Shown here: positions 7,958 to 16,025 of the stretch, piece by piece
Numbering within the stretch: position 1 is the stretch's first letter
Layout: each line of letters begins with the position of its first letter
DNA from: Alistipes sp.
GTDB taxonomy: Bacteria; Bacteroidota; Bacteroidia; Bacteroidales; Rikenellaceae
Direction: 5' to 3'
Assembly: GCA_017391185.1 (NCBI GenBank)
Contig: JAFOZN010000117.1
Coordinates: 1-26,489, forward strand
DNA length: 26,489 nt
Notes under the pieces: model-generated
Told to the model about the DNA's origin: nothing
The model's database searches: none
The model's input: the letters and a program-made list of their open reading frames with translations, nothing else
Made by a program: the position numbers and the translations under genes

Positions 7958-8668
7958 TTACTCTCCGTTGATGGTCGAAACCATCACTGTTGCCACGACT
8001 GCTGCAGTCTCTGTACGCAGACGTTGATGCCCCAAGGAGATGGGTTGGAATCCGTTTGCGAGTGCAAAATTAATCTCTTCGGGCGAAAAATCACCCTCAG
8101 GACCAATCAAAATTAAAATATTTTCATTTTTTTTAATAATTCGTGGCAAATATGGCCTTTCGGGGAAGGTTGAGTCGCAGTGAGCGATGAATTTTTGCCC
8201 CTCAAAAGGCATTGTAATCACCTCTTTGAGTGGCGTCATATCCGCCAATTCGGGATGATATGCCTTCAATGATTGTTTGACAGCCGATGTGATAACCTTA
8301 AATTCCCTCTCGTGCTTTATCGTACGGCGTTCGCTGTGGTTACACTCGATAGGGATAAAACGTGTTACACCCACCTCTGTAGCCTTTTCCAGGAACCATT
8401 CATAGCGATCAATATTCTTGGTAGGAGCTACGGCCATCGTAAGTTCATAAGGCATCTTCTCATACTCGTTATAGGTCTCAACTACCTCTACCATGCAATG
8501 TTTGTGGTGAGGATCGACTATTTGGCAGAGATATAAGTTTCCTTTACCATCGGTCAGATGTAATTTGTCGCCTTGCTTTAGTCTCAGCACCCTGATACAG
8601 TGCTTTGATTCCTCCTCTTCGAGCGTATAAAGGGGCGGAATGATATTAGGTGCGTAAAATAGTTGCAT
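7958..8668 (-). CDS. rsmE: 16S rRNA (uracil-1498-N3)-methyltransferase RsmE
   Basis: 236 residues, the usual size. RsmE methylates N3 of U1498 in 16S rRNA with S-adenosylmethionine, in the decoding region of the 30S subunit. An N-terminal PUA-like part (about 1-70, with KHCIRVLRLKQGDKLHLTDG) is followed by a SPOUT domain. APTKNIDRYEWFLEKATEVG lies at 81-100, and the SAM-binding trefoil knot is seen as LIGPEGDFSPEEI (187-199) and LGHQRLRTETA (212-222). The KQSLKA motif is at 131-136. The gene is divergent from the first M3 peptidase gene with only 51 bases between start codons, and lies 58 bases upstream of the hydrogenase-related operon on the same strand. Confidence 0.96.
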   Translation of the reverse strand: MQLFYAPNIIPPLYTLEEEESKHCIRVLRLKQGDKLHLTDGKGNLYLCQIVDPHHKHCMVEVVETYNEYEKMPYELTMAVAPTKNIDRYEWFLEKATEVGVTRFIPIECNHSERRTIKHEREFKVITSAVKQSLKAYHPELADMTPLKEVITMPFEGQKFIAHCDSTFPERPYLPRIIKKNENILILIGPEGDFSPEEINFALANGFQPISLGHQRLRTETAAVVATVMVSTINGE

Positions 8669-8693
8669 AAATTTTTGTTAATGTTTATCTTTG
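8663..8693 (+). promoter_or_regulatory. Promoter of the M3 peptidase operon (TTG-N20-TATCTTTG)
   Basis: TTG at 8663-8665 and a perfect TAnnTTTG box, TATCTTTG, at 8686-8693 are separated by 20 bases, as expected for the Bacteroidetes housekeeping sigma factor. Transcription would start near 8700, 20 bases before the ATG at 8720. The -33 part overlaps the rsmE start codon. Confidence 0.7.
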
Positions 8694-8725
8694 CAAAGAT
8701 ATTAATTATAAGTTAAGTAATGAAA
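8694..8725 (-). promoter_or_regulatory. Promoter of rsmE sharing a palindrome with the divergent promoter
   Basis: Because 8686-8701 is a perfect 16-bp palindrome, the minus strand carries the same TATCTTTG box at 8701-8694. A weak -33 (TTTC read on the minus strand, 8725-8722) sits about 20 bases upstream. Transcription would start near 8687, about 19 bases before the rsmE ATG. Confidence 0.55.
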
Positions 8726-10984
8726 CGCTTTTTCCATTTATTCGCATTTGCGATGTTAATTATGACACTAAATTCGTGTAATAATTCGGCTTCAATAGCC
8801 GATAACCCTTTTTTTGAGCCTGTGTGGGATACTCCTTACGGTGCACCTCCATTTGAGCGAATCAAGTTTGAGCACTACAAACCCGCCTTTGAGCAGGGTA
8901 TGTCTTTGCACAACGAGGAGATTGCTGCAATCGTAGATTGTAAGGATGAGCCTACCTTCGAGAATACCATCTTGGCATTGGATAATGCCGGTAAGATGCT
9001 CTCTAAGGTGAGTACAGTATTCGGTATGTTGGAGTCGGCTGTGACCGATGAAAATATGCAGGATCTCTCTTCAGAGATGATGCCACGTATGGCTGCTCAT
9101 AGCGATGCTATCGTGATGAATGATAAGCTTTTTGCTCGTATCAAGAAGGTCTATGATAATCGTGATGCTGCAGGCTTGGATGAACTTCAGCAGCGTTTGA
9201 CCGAGAAGATCTATGATCGTTTCGTGCGTTCAGGAGCTTTGCTCTCTGAGCAGGATAAGGCTAAGCTCAAGCAGATCAACGAGCAGCTCTCGTCTTTGAG
9301 CGTAAAGTTTGGTCGCAATATCTTGGCTGAGACCAATGCCTTCCAGCTTGTTTTGGACCATACTCAGATAACAGGTATCCCTCAGTCGGTGTTGGATGCG
9401 GCTCAGGAGCAGTCAAAGGAGGCTGGTAAGGGTGCAGATAAATATCTCTTTACTCTGCATAAGCCAAGTATGTTGCCACTTTTGACCTATGCGAAGGATC
9501 GTGGAGTGCGTGAGCAGATTTATAAAGCGTACCTCAAGCGCGGAGATAATGGCAATGAGAATGACAATAAAGCGGTTATCGCCGATATGGTTTCGCTTCG
9601 TTATGAGAAGGCGAAGTTGTTGGGCTATGACTCATATTCTCATTATGTTACCTCTAAGCAGATGGCTGGCTCACCTGAGGCTGCATATGAGCTTCTTGAG
9701 GGTATTTTCGATGCTGCCAACGAAAAGGCTAAAGATGAGTTGGCTCGCATGACAACTCTCTTTAAGCAGGATAATGGTTCAGATGCCAAGTTTGAGTCAT
9801 GGGATTGGTGGTACTATGCCGAGAAGGTACGTAACAGAGATTATAAGATGGAGGAGGAGCAGGTACGTCAGTTCCTTTCGTTGGATAATGTCAAGGGTGG
9901 AATTTTCTTCCTCGCCAATCGTTTGTATGGCATTACTTTCCGACCAATCAAGGCTCCTTTGTATCATGAGGATTGTGAGGCCTATGAGGTAATCGATGCC
10001 AATGATACACCTCTGGGTATGCTCTATTTTGATTTCCATCCACGAGCAAGCAAGAGTGGCGGTGCGTGGTGTGGTACGTATGTAGATCAGAGTTATGAGG
10101 ATGGCAAGCGTGTTGCTCCAGTTGTGAGCATTGTTTGCAACTTTACACCTCCTACAGGTGATACTCCAGCTCTGCTTACTATTGATGAGACCGAGACTTT
10201 GTTCCATGAGTTTGGACACGCTTTGCACAATCTCTTTGCCGATGTGAAATACTCAGGCTTAGGTGGTGTTGAGGGTGATTTCGTGGAGCTTCCATCACAG
10301 ATTATGGAGAATTGGGCCTTCTCTACCGAGATGCTCAAACAGTATGCCGTACACTATTCGAGAGGTAATGTGATGCCCGATGATATGATTCGCTCTATCC
10401 AGCGTTGCTCAAAGTTCAATGAGGGCTTCAACACCACTGAGCTCTCTGCTGCGGCACTTTCAGATTTGGATATCCACTCTATCAAGAGTGCCGAGAAGAT
10501 TGATGTTGCCGATTTCGAGCGTAAAGCGTTGAGCCAGAAACGAGGCCTTATCTCTCAGATTGAGCCACGTTATCGCTATACATACTTCAGCCATATCTTC
10601 AACGGAGGTTACTCTTCGGGTTACTACTTCTATTTGTGGGCTGAGGTGTTGGATAAGGATGCTTATCAGGCCTTTGTGGAGAGTGGCGACATCTTCAATC
10701 AGGAGGTTGCTAAGCGATTCCGCGATGAGGTACTCTCTCGCGGTGGAACTCGTGACGGTATGGATATGTACCGTTCATTTAGAGGTGCCGATCCCGACAA
10801 GAATGCCATGTTGGTGGCTCGTGGTTTGATTCAGGAGAGTGAGTTGGAGCCACAGCAGAGTGAGCGAGTAGTAGCCAAGGTGGATACTCGCGAGCAGGCT
10901 CGTCAGCGTGCCGAGCGTTCACGCCGTGAGCGAGAGGCTGCAAAGGCTAAAGCAGAGACAGAGACTACTGCTCAGGCGGAGTAA
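8720..10984 (+). CDS. M3 family zinc metallopeptidase lipoprotein (peptidyl-dipeptidase/oligopeptidase type) with charged C-terminal tail
   Basis: 754 residues. The N-terminal signal ends in a lipobox, L17-N-S-C20, so this is a lipoprotein, presumably in the periplasm or on the outer membrane. The rest matches peptidyl-dipeptidase Dcp/oligopeptidase A, which cut short peptides. The HEFGH zinc motif is at 496-500 (H496, E497, H500), with the third ligand E523 in FVELPSQIMENW. Substrate-binding tyrosines lie in HIFNGGYSSGYYFYLWAEVL. The loop between the zinc motif and E523 is two residues shorter than in the next gene. The last ~40 residues are a low-complexity tail rich in Arg, Glu, Lys and Ala that its neighbour lacks. 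It is the first gene of a three-gene operon, and 34 bases separate it from a paralog. Confidence 0.95.
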   Translation: MKRFFHLFAFAMLIMTLNSCNNSASIADNPFFEPVWDTPYGAPPFERIKFEHYKPAFEQGMSLHNEEIAAIVDCKDEPTFENTILALDNAGKMLSKVSTVFGMLESAVTDENMQDLSSEMMPRMAAHSDAIVMNDKLFARIKKVYDNRDAAGLDELQQRLTEKIYDRFVRSGALLSEQDKAKLKQINEQLSSLSVKFGRNILAETNAFQLVLDHTQITGIPQSVLDAAQEQSKEAGKGADKYLFTLHKPSMLPLLTYAKDRGVREQIYKAYLKRGDNGNENDNKAVIADMVSLRYEKAKLLGYDSYSHYVTSKQMAGSPEAAYELLEGIFDAANEKAKDELARMTTLFKQDNGSDAKFESWDWWYYAEKVRNRDYKMEEEQVRQFLSLDNVKGGIFFLANRLYGITFRPIKAPLYHEDCEAYEVIDANDTPLGMLYFDFHPRASKSGGAWCGTYVDQSYEDGKRVAPVVSIVCNFTPPTGDTPALLTIDETETLFHEFGHALHNLFADVKYSGLGGVEGDFVELPSQIMENWAFSTEMLKQYAVHYSRGNVMPDDMIRSIQRCSKFNEGFNTTELSAAALSDLDIHSIKSAEKIDVADFERKALSQKRGLISQIEPRYRYTYFSHIFNGGYSSGYYFYLWAEVLDKDAYQAFVESGDIFNQEVAKRFRDEVLSRGGTRDGMDMYRSFRGADPDKNAMLVARGLIQESELEPQQSERVVAKVDTREQARQRAERSRREREAAKAKAETETTAQAE

Positions 10985-11018
10985 GGGTTGTTGAATGATA
11001 ATTTAATTAGATAACACG

Positions 11019-13154
11019 ATGAAAAAATTGTTTTTGATGATGACACTAAGTGCATTGCTCTCTTCATGTGGATCGGATCAGATGCCACAGGTTGTTTTGC
11101 CAGAGATAGATACCTCTAATCCATTGTTGGCTCAGTGGGATACTCCATATGCCACTCCGCCTTTCGATAAGATTAAGATCTCGGATTATGAGCCAGCTTT
11201 CGAGACTGCCATTGCCGTATCGCGTGCCGAGATTGACGCTATTGTAAATAATCCTGCCAAGCCAACTTTCAAGAATACGATCTTGGCTATGGAGCGTCAG
11301 GGCGAGTTGCTTGGTCGTATCAGTGGTATTTTCTATAACTTGCGTGAGGCAGATACATCGGATGAGATGGATGCTATCGCTATGCGTATTCAGCCTAAGA
11401 TGACAGAGTTGAGTAACGATATCTCGCTCAACCCAGAGCTTTTTGCTCGTGTGAAGGCTGTATATGAGGGCTCTCGCCGTGGTCTGTCTGATGTGGATAT
11501 CAAGCTTTTGGAGGAGACATATAAGGGATTTGCTCGTTCGGGTGCTGAACTCTCGGATGAGAAGAAGGAGGAGTATCGCAAGTATAGCTCTTCTTTGGCC
11601 TCTTCTACATTGCTCTTTGGTCAGAATTCGCTCTCGGCAACAAATGCTTTTGCTATCAATATCACCGATGCAAAGAAGGTGGCTGAGTTGCCTGATTTTG
11701 TGAAGGAGGGTATGGCTGCCGATGCCAAGGCTCGTGGTGAGAAGGGTTGGACCGTTACTCTTAAAGCACCAAGCTACATCCCATTTATGACCTACTCTTC
11801 GCAGCGTGATCTGAAAGAGAAGTTGTATCGTGCATATAACTCTCGAGCTTTGGGTGGTGAGTTTGATAATACCAATGTAATCAAGAGCATCATCTCTGAT
11901 CGTCTTGCCATCGCTTCGCTTTTGGGTTATAAGACCTACGCTGACTATGTTTTGGAGGATAAGATGGCGGAGAGTTCGGAGAATGTAAATAACTTCCTCT
12001 CTGAGCTTCGCGATCAGACCTTGGAGTATGGTCGTAAGGACTATGCTATGATCAACGAGTTTGCTAAGCAAAACGGTCTCAAGGGAGATGTAATGCCTTG
12101 GGATTGGGCATATTATACCGAGAAGTATAAGAGCGAGAAGTATGCTATCAACGATGAGCAGGTGAAGCCATATCTGAAGCTCGACAATGTTATCAAGGGT
12201 GTATTCCTCTTGGCAGAGAAGCTCTATGGCCTTTCGTTCGTGCCAAATAAGGATATTCAGGTATATCACCCCGATGTGACAGCCTATGAGGTTTACGACA
12301 AGGATGTGAACGGTAAGAGGGAGCTTTTGTCGATTCTATATCTCGATTTCTTCCCACGCGAGTCTAAGCGTTCGGGTGCGTGGATGACCGAATTCCGTGG
12401 TGCAAAGGTTATTGACGGCGAGGAGATTCGTCCTTTGGTGTCGCTTGTGATGAACTTCACCAAGCCTACCGAGACTATGCCTTCATTGCTTACGTTCGAT
12501 GAGTTTGAGACCTTCCTCCATGAGTTTGGTCACGCTCTGCACGGAATGCTTGCCAAGGGTGAGTATGAGTCTATGAATGGTACTGCAGTTTATCGCGATT
12601 TCGTGGAGCTCCCATCACAGATTATGGAGAATTGGGCTACCGAGAAGGAGTATCTCGATATGTGGGCCGTACACTATAAGACAGGTGAGAAGATTCCTGC
12701 TGAGCTTATCGAGAAGATTGTGGCGGCGAAGAACTACCTTGCAGCATATCTCAATCTGCGTCAGCTCTCATTCGGTATCTCTGATATGAAGTGGCACATG
12801 CTCACAGATAAGAAGCAGATCGAGTCTTTGGATATTGAGTCATTTGAGCGTGAGGCTGTGACCTCTGTTCAGATTACCCCATTGGTCGAGGGTACATCTA
12901 TGGCTCCAGCCTTTACTCATATCTTCTCAGGTGGTTATGCAGCTGGTTACTACGGTTATAAGTGGGCTGAGGTGTTGGCTGCCGATGCTTATTCACTCTT
13001 CGAGGAGAAGGGTATCTTCGATCAGCAGACTGCATCTAAGTTCCGTCACCTTTTGGAGCAGGGCGGTCAGCGTCATCCTATGGATATCTACGTAGAGTTC
13101 CGAGGCCATAAGCCAGAGACTAAGGCTTTGATCGAGTCTATGGGTTTGAAGTAA
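11019..13154 (+). CDS. M3 family zinc metallopeptidase lipoprotein, paralog of the preceding gene
   Basis: 711 residues. The signal peptide ends in the lipobox L14-S-S-C17. The catalytic domain has HEFGH at 501-505, the third zinc ligand E530 in RDFVELPSQIMENW (canonical 29-residue spacing from H501), and HIFSGGYAAGYYGYKWAEVL near the C-terminus, which supplies the substrate tyrosines. This gene and its neighbour share the mature N-terminus (WDTPY, then A/TPPF) and the whole domain order, so they arose by tandem duplication. This copy ends at the usual family C-terminus (GHKPETKALIESMGLK). Its role is probably degradation of oligopeptides in the periplasm, perhaps with a specificity different from the first copy. 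It is 26 bases upstream of the GH43-like gene. Confidence 0.95.
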   Translation: MKKLFLMMTLSALLSSCGSDQMPQVVLPEIDTSNPLLAQWDTPYATPPFDKIKISDYEPAFETAIAVSRAEIDAIVNNPAKPTFKNTILAMERQGELLGRISGIFYNLREADTSDEMDAIAMRIQPKMTELSNDISLNPELFARVKAVYEGSRRGLSDVDIKLLEETYKGFARSGAELSDEKKEEYRKYSSSLASSTLLFGQNSLSATNAFAINITDAKKVAELPDFVKEGMAADAKARGEKGWTVTLKAPSYIPFMTYSSQRDLKEKLYRAYNSRALGGEFDNTNVIKSIISDRLAIASLLGYKTYADYVLEDKMAESSENVNNFLSELRDQTLEYGRKDYAMINEFAKQNGLKGDVMPWDWAYYTEKYKSEKYAINDEQVKPYLKLDNVIKGVFLLAEKLYGLSFVPNKDIQVYHPDVTAYEVYDKDVNGKRELLSILYLDFFPRESKRSGAWMTEFRGAKVIDGEEIRPLVSLVMNFTKPTETMPSLLTFDEFETFLHEFGHALHGMLAKGEYESMNGTAVYRDFVELPSQIMENWATEKEYLDMWAVHYKTGEKIPAELIEKIVAAKNYLAAYLNLRQLSFGISDMKWHMLTDKKQIESLDIESFEREAVTSVQITPLVEGTSMAPAFTHIFSGGYAAGYYGYKWAEVLAADAYSLFEEKGIFDQQTASKFRHLLEQGGQRHPMDIYVEFRGHKPETKALIESMGLK

Positions 13155-13180
13155 TAAATAGGTTTTAAAATATAGCTAAT

Positions 13181-14143
13181 ATGAGAAAGTTTTTATTTGC
13201 GGTTGTGGCTATTTTGGTAGCATTTTCGGCTTCGGCTCAGAAGATGAGTGGTAATCCTATCTATGAGGGTGATTATGCCGATCCTGAGGGAGTAGTGTTT
13301 GGTAAGACCTATTGGATCTTCCCAACATTCTCTGCGGCTTATGATGATCAGTTGCATTTCGATTGCTTCTCTTCGAAGGATCTGGTTAAGTGGACCAAGC
13401 ATGAGCGTATTATTGACAATTCGAGGATTAAGTGGTTGCGCCGAGCATTGTGGGCACCTGCAGCTTTGGAGAAGGATGGTAAGTATTACCTCTTCTTCGG
13501 CGCAAACGATGTGCATGAGGGCGAGATTGGCGGTATCGGTGTAGCTGTGGCAGATAAGCCAGAGGGACCATACGAGGATTTGTTGGGTAAGCCTCTGATT
13601 GGCAATATTGTCAATGGCGCACAACCTATCGACCAGTTTGTCTTTAAGGATAAGGATGGTACATATTATATGTATTATGGAGGTTGGGGACACTGCAATG
13701 TGGTGAAACTCAAGGATGATTTCACAGGCATCGTTCCTTTCGAGGATGGTACTTTGTATCGTGAGGTTACACCTAAGAACTATGTCGAAGGCCCATTTAT
13801 GTTTATCAAGGATGGTAAATACTATTTCATGTGGTCTGAGGGTGGTTGGACAGGCCCTAATTATAAGGTTGCCTATGCTATTTCGGACTCTCCATTTGGT
13901 CCATTTGAGCGTAAGGGCGTGATCCTTCAGCAGGATGATAAGGTTGCACGCGGTGCAGGTCACCATTCTGTATTGCACAACCCTAAGAGCGGTAAGTATT
14001 ATATCGTTTATCACCGCCGTCCTTTGGAGTCTAACAAGCGCGATAATCGTGTCACTTGTATCGATGAAATGCACTTCGATAAGGATGGTAATATCCTGCC
14101 TGTGAAGATGACCTTCGAGGGTGTTAAAAAGGATAAGTTGTAG
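13181..14143 (+). CDS. Secreted glycoside hydrolase family 43-like protein (five-bladed beta-propeller)
   Basis: 320 residues. A cleavable signal peptide (residues 1-19, ending SASA) is followed by Gln20. The mature protein has the three GH43 acids in the expected contexts: D34 (YADPEG, the base), D151 (QPIDQFVF) and E203 (YVEGPFMF, the acid). Repeated blade motifs such as KDGKYYLFFG and DGTYYMYYG are visible, and H/R-rich GAGHHSVLH and YHRRP near residues 265-287 fit the active-site rim. GH43 enzymes usually cut arabinose or xylose from plant polysaccharides; the substrate here cannot be told. It lies 26 bases after the second M3 peptidase and ends 26 bases before a strong terminator. It probably goes to the periplasm, since it is not a lipoprotein. 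No SusC/SusD pair or other polysaccharide-utilisation genes are present nearby. Confidence 0.88.
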   Translation: MRKFLFAVVAILVAFSASAQKMSGNPIYEGDYADPEGVVFGKTYWIFPTFSAAYDDQLHFDCFSSKDLVKWTKHERIIDNSRIKWLRRALWAPAALEKDGKYYLFFGANDVHEGEIGGIGVAVADKPEGPYEDLLGKPLIGNIVNGAQPIDQFVFKDKDGTYYMYYGGWGHCNVVKLKDDFTGIVPFEDGTLYREVTPKNYVEGPFMFIKDGKYYFMWSEGGWTGPNYKVAYAISDSPFGPFERKGVILQQDDKVARGAGHHSVLHNPKSGKYYIVYHRRPLESNKRDNRVTCIDEMHFDKDGNILPVKMTFEGVKKDKL

Positions 14144-14169
14144 TAGGTGTTACACAACTTTTATGTCTG

Positions 14170-14209
14170 ATAGGTTGCTTGACAATAATGTTGAGCAACC
14201 TATTTTTTT
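14170..14209 (+). terminator. Rho-independent terminator after the M3-M3-GH43 operon
   Basis: A 10-bp perfect stem (ATAGGTTGCT with its complement AGCAACCTAT, 14170-14179 and 14194-14203) can be extended inward by further pairs including G-T wobbles, leaving a small AT loop. It is followed by seven T at 14203-14209. Confidence 0.9.
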
Positions 14210-14264
14210 ATCTTCATATCGGATTCACTCCTCATGAGATAGCTAAGAATTGCAAAAAAAGCGT

Positions 14265-14272
14265 TATATTTG
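14265..14272 (+). promoter_or_regulatory. -7 box (TATATTTG) of the cyclotransferase promoter
   Basis: This is a perfect match to TAnnTTTG, 21 bases before the ATG at 14294. No good TTG lies 19-21 bases upstream, so the -33 element is weak. The box overlaps the longer possible start at 14270, which argues for the later start codon. Confidence 0.55.
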
Positions 14273-14293
14273 TTCGTTAAATATATATGTGTT

Positions 14294-15088
14294 ATGAAAA
14301 AGTTATTGATTACTCTCCTTATAGTGGCATCCATCGTGGCGTGTGGATCGCAGCAGAGTCAAAAGCGTAACTCTCTGCAACGTGTAGTGGTAGAGCCTGC
14401 CCAGTATGGTTATGTGGTGAAGAATGTATATCCTCACTCGACCAAGAGCTATACCCAAGGCCTACAATTTGTCGATGGCGTATTGTGGGAAGGCACAGGC
14501 GAGTGGGGTAAATCCGTGTTGCAGAAGGTTGACCTTGAGAGTGGTAAATGCGAGGTGTTGGCACGCCTGCCCAAGAGCGAATTTGGTGAGGGTATTACCG
14601 TGCTGGGAGATAAGGTCTATCAACTCACATGGACCAATAATGTCGCTCATGTCTATGATCTAAAGGGTAAGTTGATTAAAAACGAGCGTTACTCAGGCGA
14701 AGGTTGGGGACTTACCACCGATGGCAAGATGCTCTATATGTCAGATGGTTCGACCTATATCTACAAAGTAAATCCCGAAACATTCAAACGCGAGGGTAAG
14801 ATTACCGTTACGCTTCGTGGTCATGCCATCGAGTATATCAACGAGTTGGAGTGGATCGAGGGTAAGATCTGGGCAAATGTCTATACTACACACGAGATTC
14901 TGATTATCAACCCCGAAACGGGCGTTGTCGAGGGTGTGGTGAGCTTTGCCAATCTGTTGAAGGAGGAGGATACTACTGCCGATACCGATGTGTTTAATGG
15001 CATTGCCTACGATAAGGAGCAGAAGAGAATCTTTGTTACAGGTAAGAATTGGAATAAACTCTACGAAGTAGAGATAATTAAACGATAG
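14294..15088 (+). CDS. Glutaminyl-peptide cyclotransferase (bacterial/plant type), lipoprotein
   Basis: The family cyclises N-terminal glutamine of proteins to pyroglutamate. The ATG at 14294 is chosen over the in-frame one at 14270 because it gives a clean lipoprotein signal (MKKLL, then I14-V-A-C17) and because the promoter -7 box overlaps the earlier codon. The protein is 264 residues from this start. The beta-propeller motifs of PF05096 are clear: YPHSTKSYTQGLQF, EGTGEWGKS, FGEGITVLGDKVYQLTW, GEGWGLTTDGKMLYMSDGS and INELEWIEGKIWANVY, with NGIAYD near the end. It should act in the periplasm on exported proteins whose signal cleavage exposes Gln, and the GH43-like product just upstream has such a Gln. 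It is followed after 4 bases by the homocysteine methyltransferase gene, so the two are probably co-transcribed although functionally unrelated. Confidence 0.92.
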   Translation: MKKLLITLLIVASIVACGSQQSQKRNSLQRVVVEPAQYGYVVKNVYPHSTKSYTQGLQFVDGVLWEGTGEWGKSVLQKVDLESGKCEVLARLPKSEFGEGITVLGDKVYQLTWTNNVAHVYDLKGKLIKNERYSGEGWGLTTDGKMLYMSDGSTYIYKVNPETFKREGKITVTLRGHAIEYINELEWIEGKIWANVYTTHEILIINPETGVVEGVVSFANLLKEEDTTADTDVFNGIAYDKEQKRIFVTGKNWNKLYEVEIIKR

Positions 15089-15092
15089 AGAG

Positions 15093-15968
15093 ATGATTTT
15101 GGAAGATATTTTGCGCCGTAAGATATTACTCCTGGATGGAGCTATGGGTACTCAGCTTATGAGTCAGGGGCAACGAGGTGTGTTGGAGTTGTTAAATGTT
15201 GAGAATCCAGATCTGGTCAAGGCGGTGCATGCCTCATACCTCGATGCTGGTGCGGATATAATCACTACTAATACCACATGCGCCGATGCACTTTCGCTCA
15301 AGGCTGTGGGGGCTGAATCGCGCTCCTATGAGTTGGCATTGGCTGGTGCAAAGTTGGCTCGCGAAGTGGCTGATAAATACTCTACTACGCTCTTCCCACG
15401 CTATGTGGCAGGTTCGGTAGGCCCGACATCGCGTAATCTCACACTTGCCAACGATACTACTCCTGAGCAGGTCGCTGCGGCATACCAAGAGGTGATACGG
15501 GGGTTGATTGATGGTGGTGTGGATATGATTTTGGTGGAGACAGCGATGGATGCCAAAAATGTAACTATCGCCATCGAGGAGTGTCGTAAGGTAGATGAGA
15601 ATATCCCAATTCTGGTCTCTGCAGTCTTGTCACGCATCGAGGGTAGAGTGGCGAGTGGTGCTACATTTGCTAAATTCTTTGGTGACATACCTATGGAGAG
15701 AGTCTCTATGGTCGGATTTAATTGCTCGAATGGCGTGAAGCCATTGGAGTCGGCTTTGAAGCATCTTAAGGAGGTAACGGATAAACCCGTGATAGTCTAT
15801 CCTTCGGCTGGCGAGCCGAGAGTAGCTGCCAACCACTTTGCTAAAGCTATTGAGCAGTTGTGTCGAGCCTCGCAGGTAAACATCATCGGAGGTTGTTGCG
15901 GTACTACGCCCGAATATATCGCCCAGCTAAAGCGAGTAGCGGAGCGTTGGCGACCAAAGAGAGTCTAG
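15093..15968 (+). CDS. Homocysteine S-methyltransferase module (stand-alone MetH N-terminal-type domain)
   Basis: 291 residues, matching the first (homocysteine-binding) module of cobalamin-dependent methionine synthase rather than the ~1200-residue whole enzyme. Seen are LLLDGAMGTQLM at 12-23, YVAGSVGPTSRNLTLA at 104-119, and the three zinc ligands C211 (GFNCSNG) and C268/C269 (GGCCGTTPEYI). The pterin-, cobalamin- and activation-domain parts of MetH are not encoded on either side: upstream is the cyclotransferase (4-base gap) and downstream RNase R. It may work with a separate MetH remainder elsewhere, or use another methyl donor such as S-methylmethionine or betaine. The zinc site is complete, so it looks active. 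The protein is cytoplasmic. Family firm, methyl donor unknown. Confidence 0.88.
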   Translation: MILEDILRRKILLLDGAMGTQLMSQGQRGVLELLNVENPDLVKAVHASYLDAGADIITTNTTCADALSLKAVGAESRSYELALAGAKLAREVADKYSTTLFPRYVAGSVGPTSRNLTLANDTTPEQVAAAYQEVIRGLIDGGVDMILVETAMDAKNVTIAIEECRKVDENIPILVSAVLSRIEGRVASGATFAKFFGDIPMERVSMVGFNCSNGVKPLESALKHLKEVTDKPVIVYPSAGEPRVAANHFAKAIEQLCRASQVNIIGGCCGTTPEYIAQLKRVAERWRPKRV

Positions 15969-16025
15969 GTTTTAGATTTTACGTACAGAAGAAATTAAGT
16001 TAAAAATATATAATATCCTCTTGCA

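Noticed and set aside
11064..12269. A 401-codon open frame on the minus strand inside the second M3 peptidase
   Set aside because: It lies wholly antisense to a clear peptidase gene. Its translation is low-complexity Leu/Ile/Arg-rich with no recognisable domain, as produced by GAG/GAT-rich coding sequence read backwards.
13193..14074. A 293-codon minus-strand frame inside the GH43-like gene
   Set aside because: It is antisense to a gene with a signal peptide and three correctly placed catalytic acids, and it has no recognisable domain.
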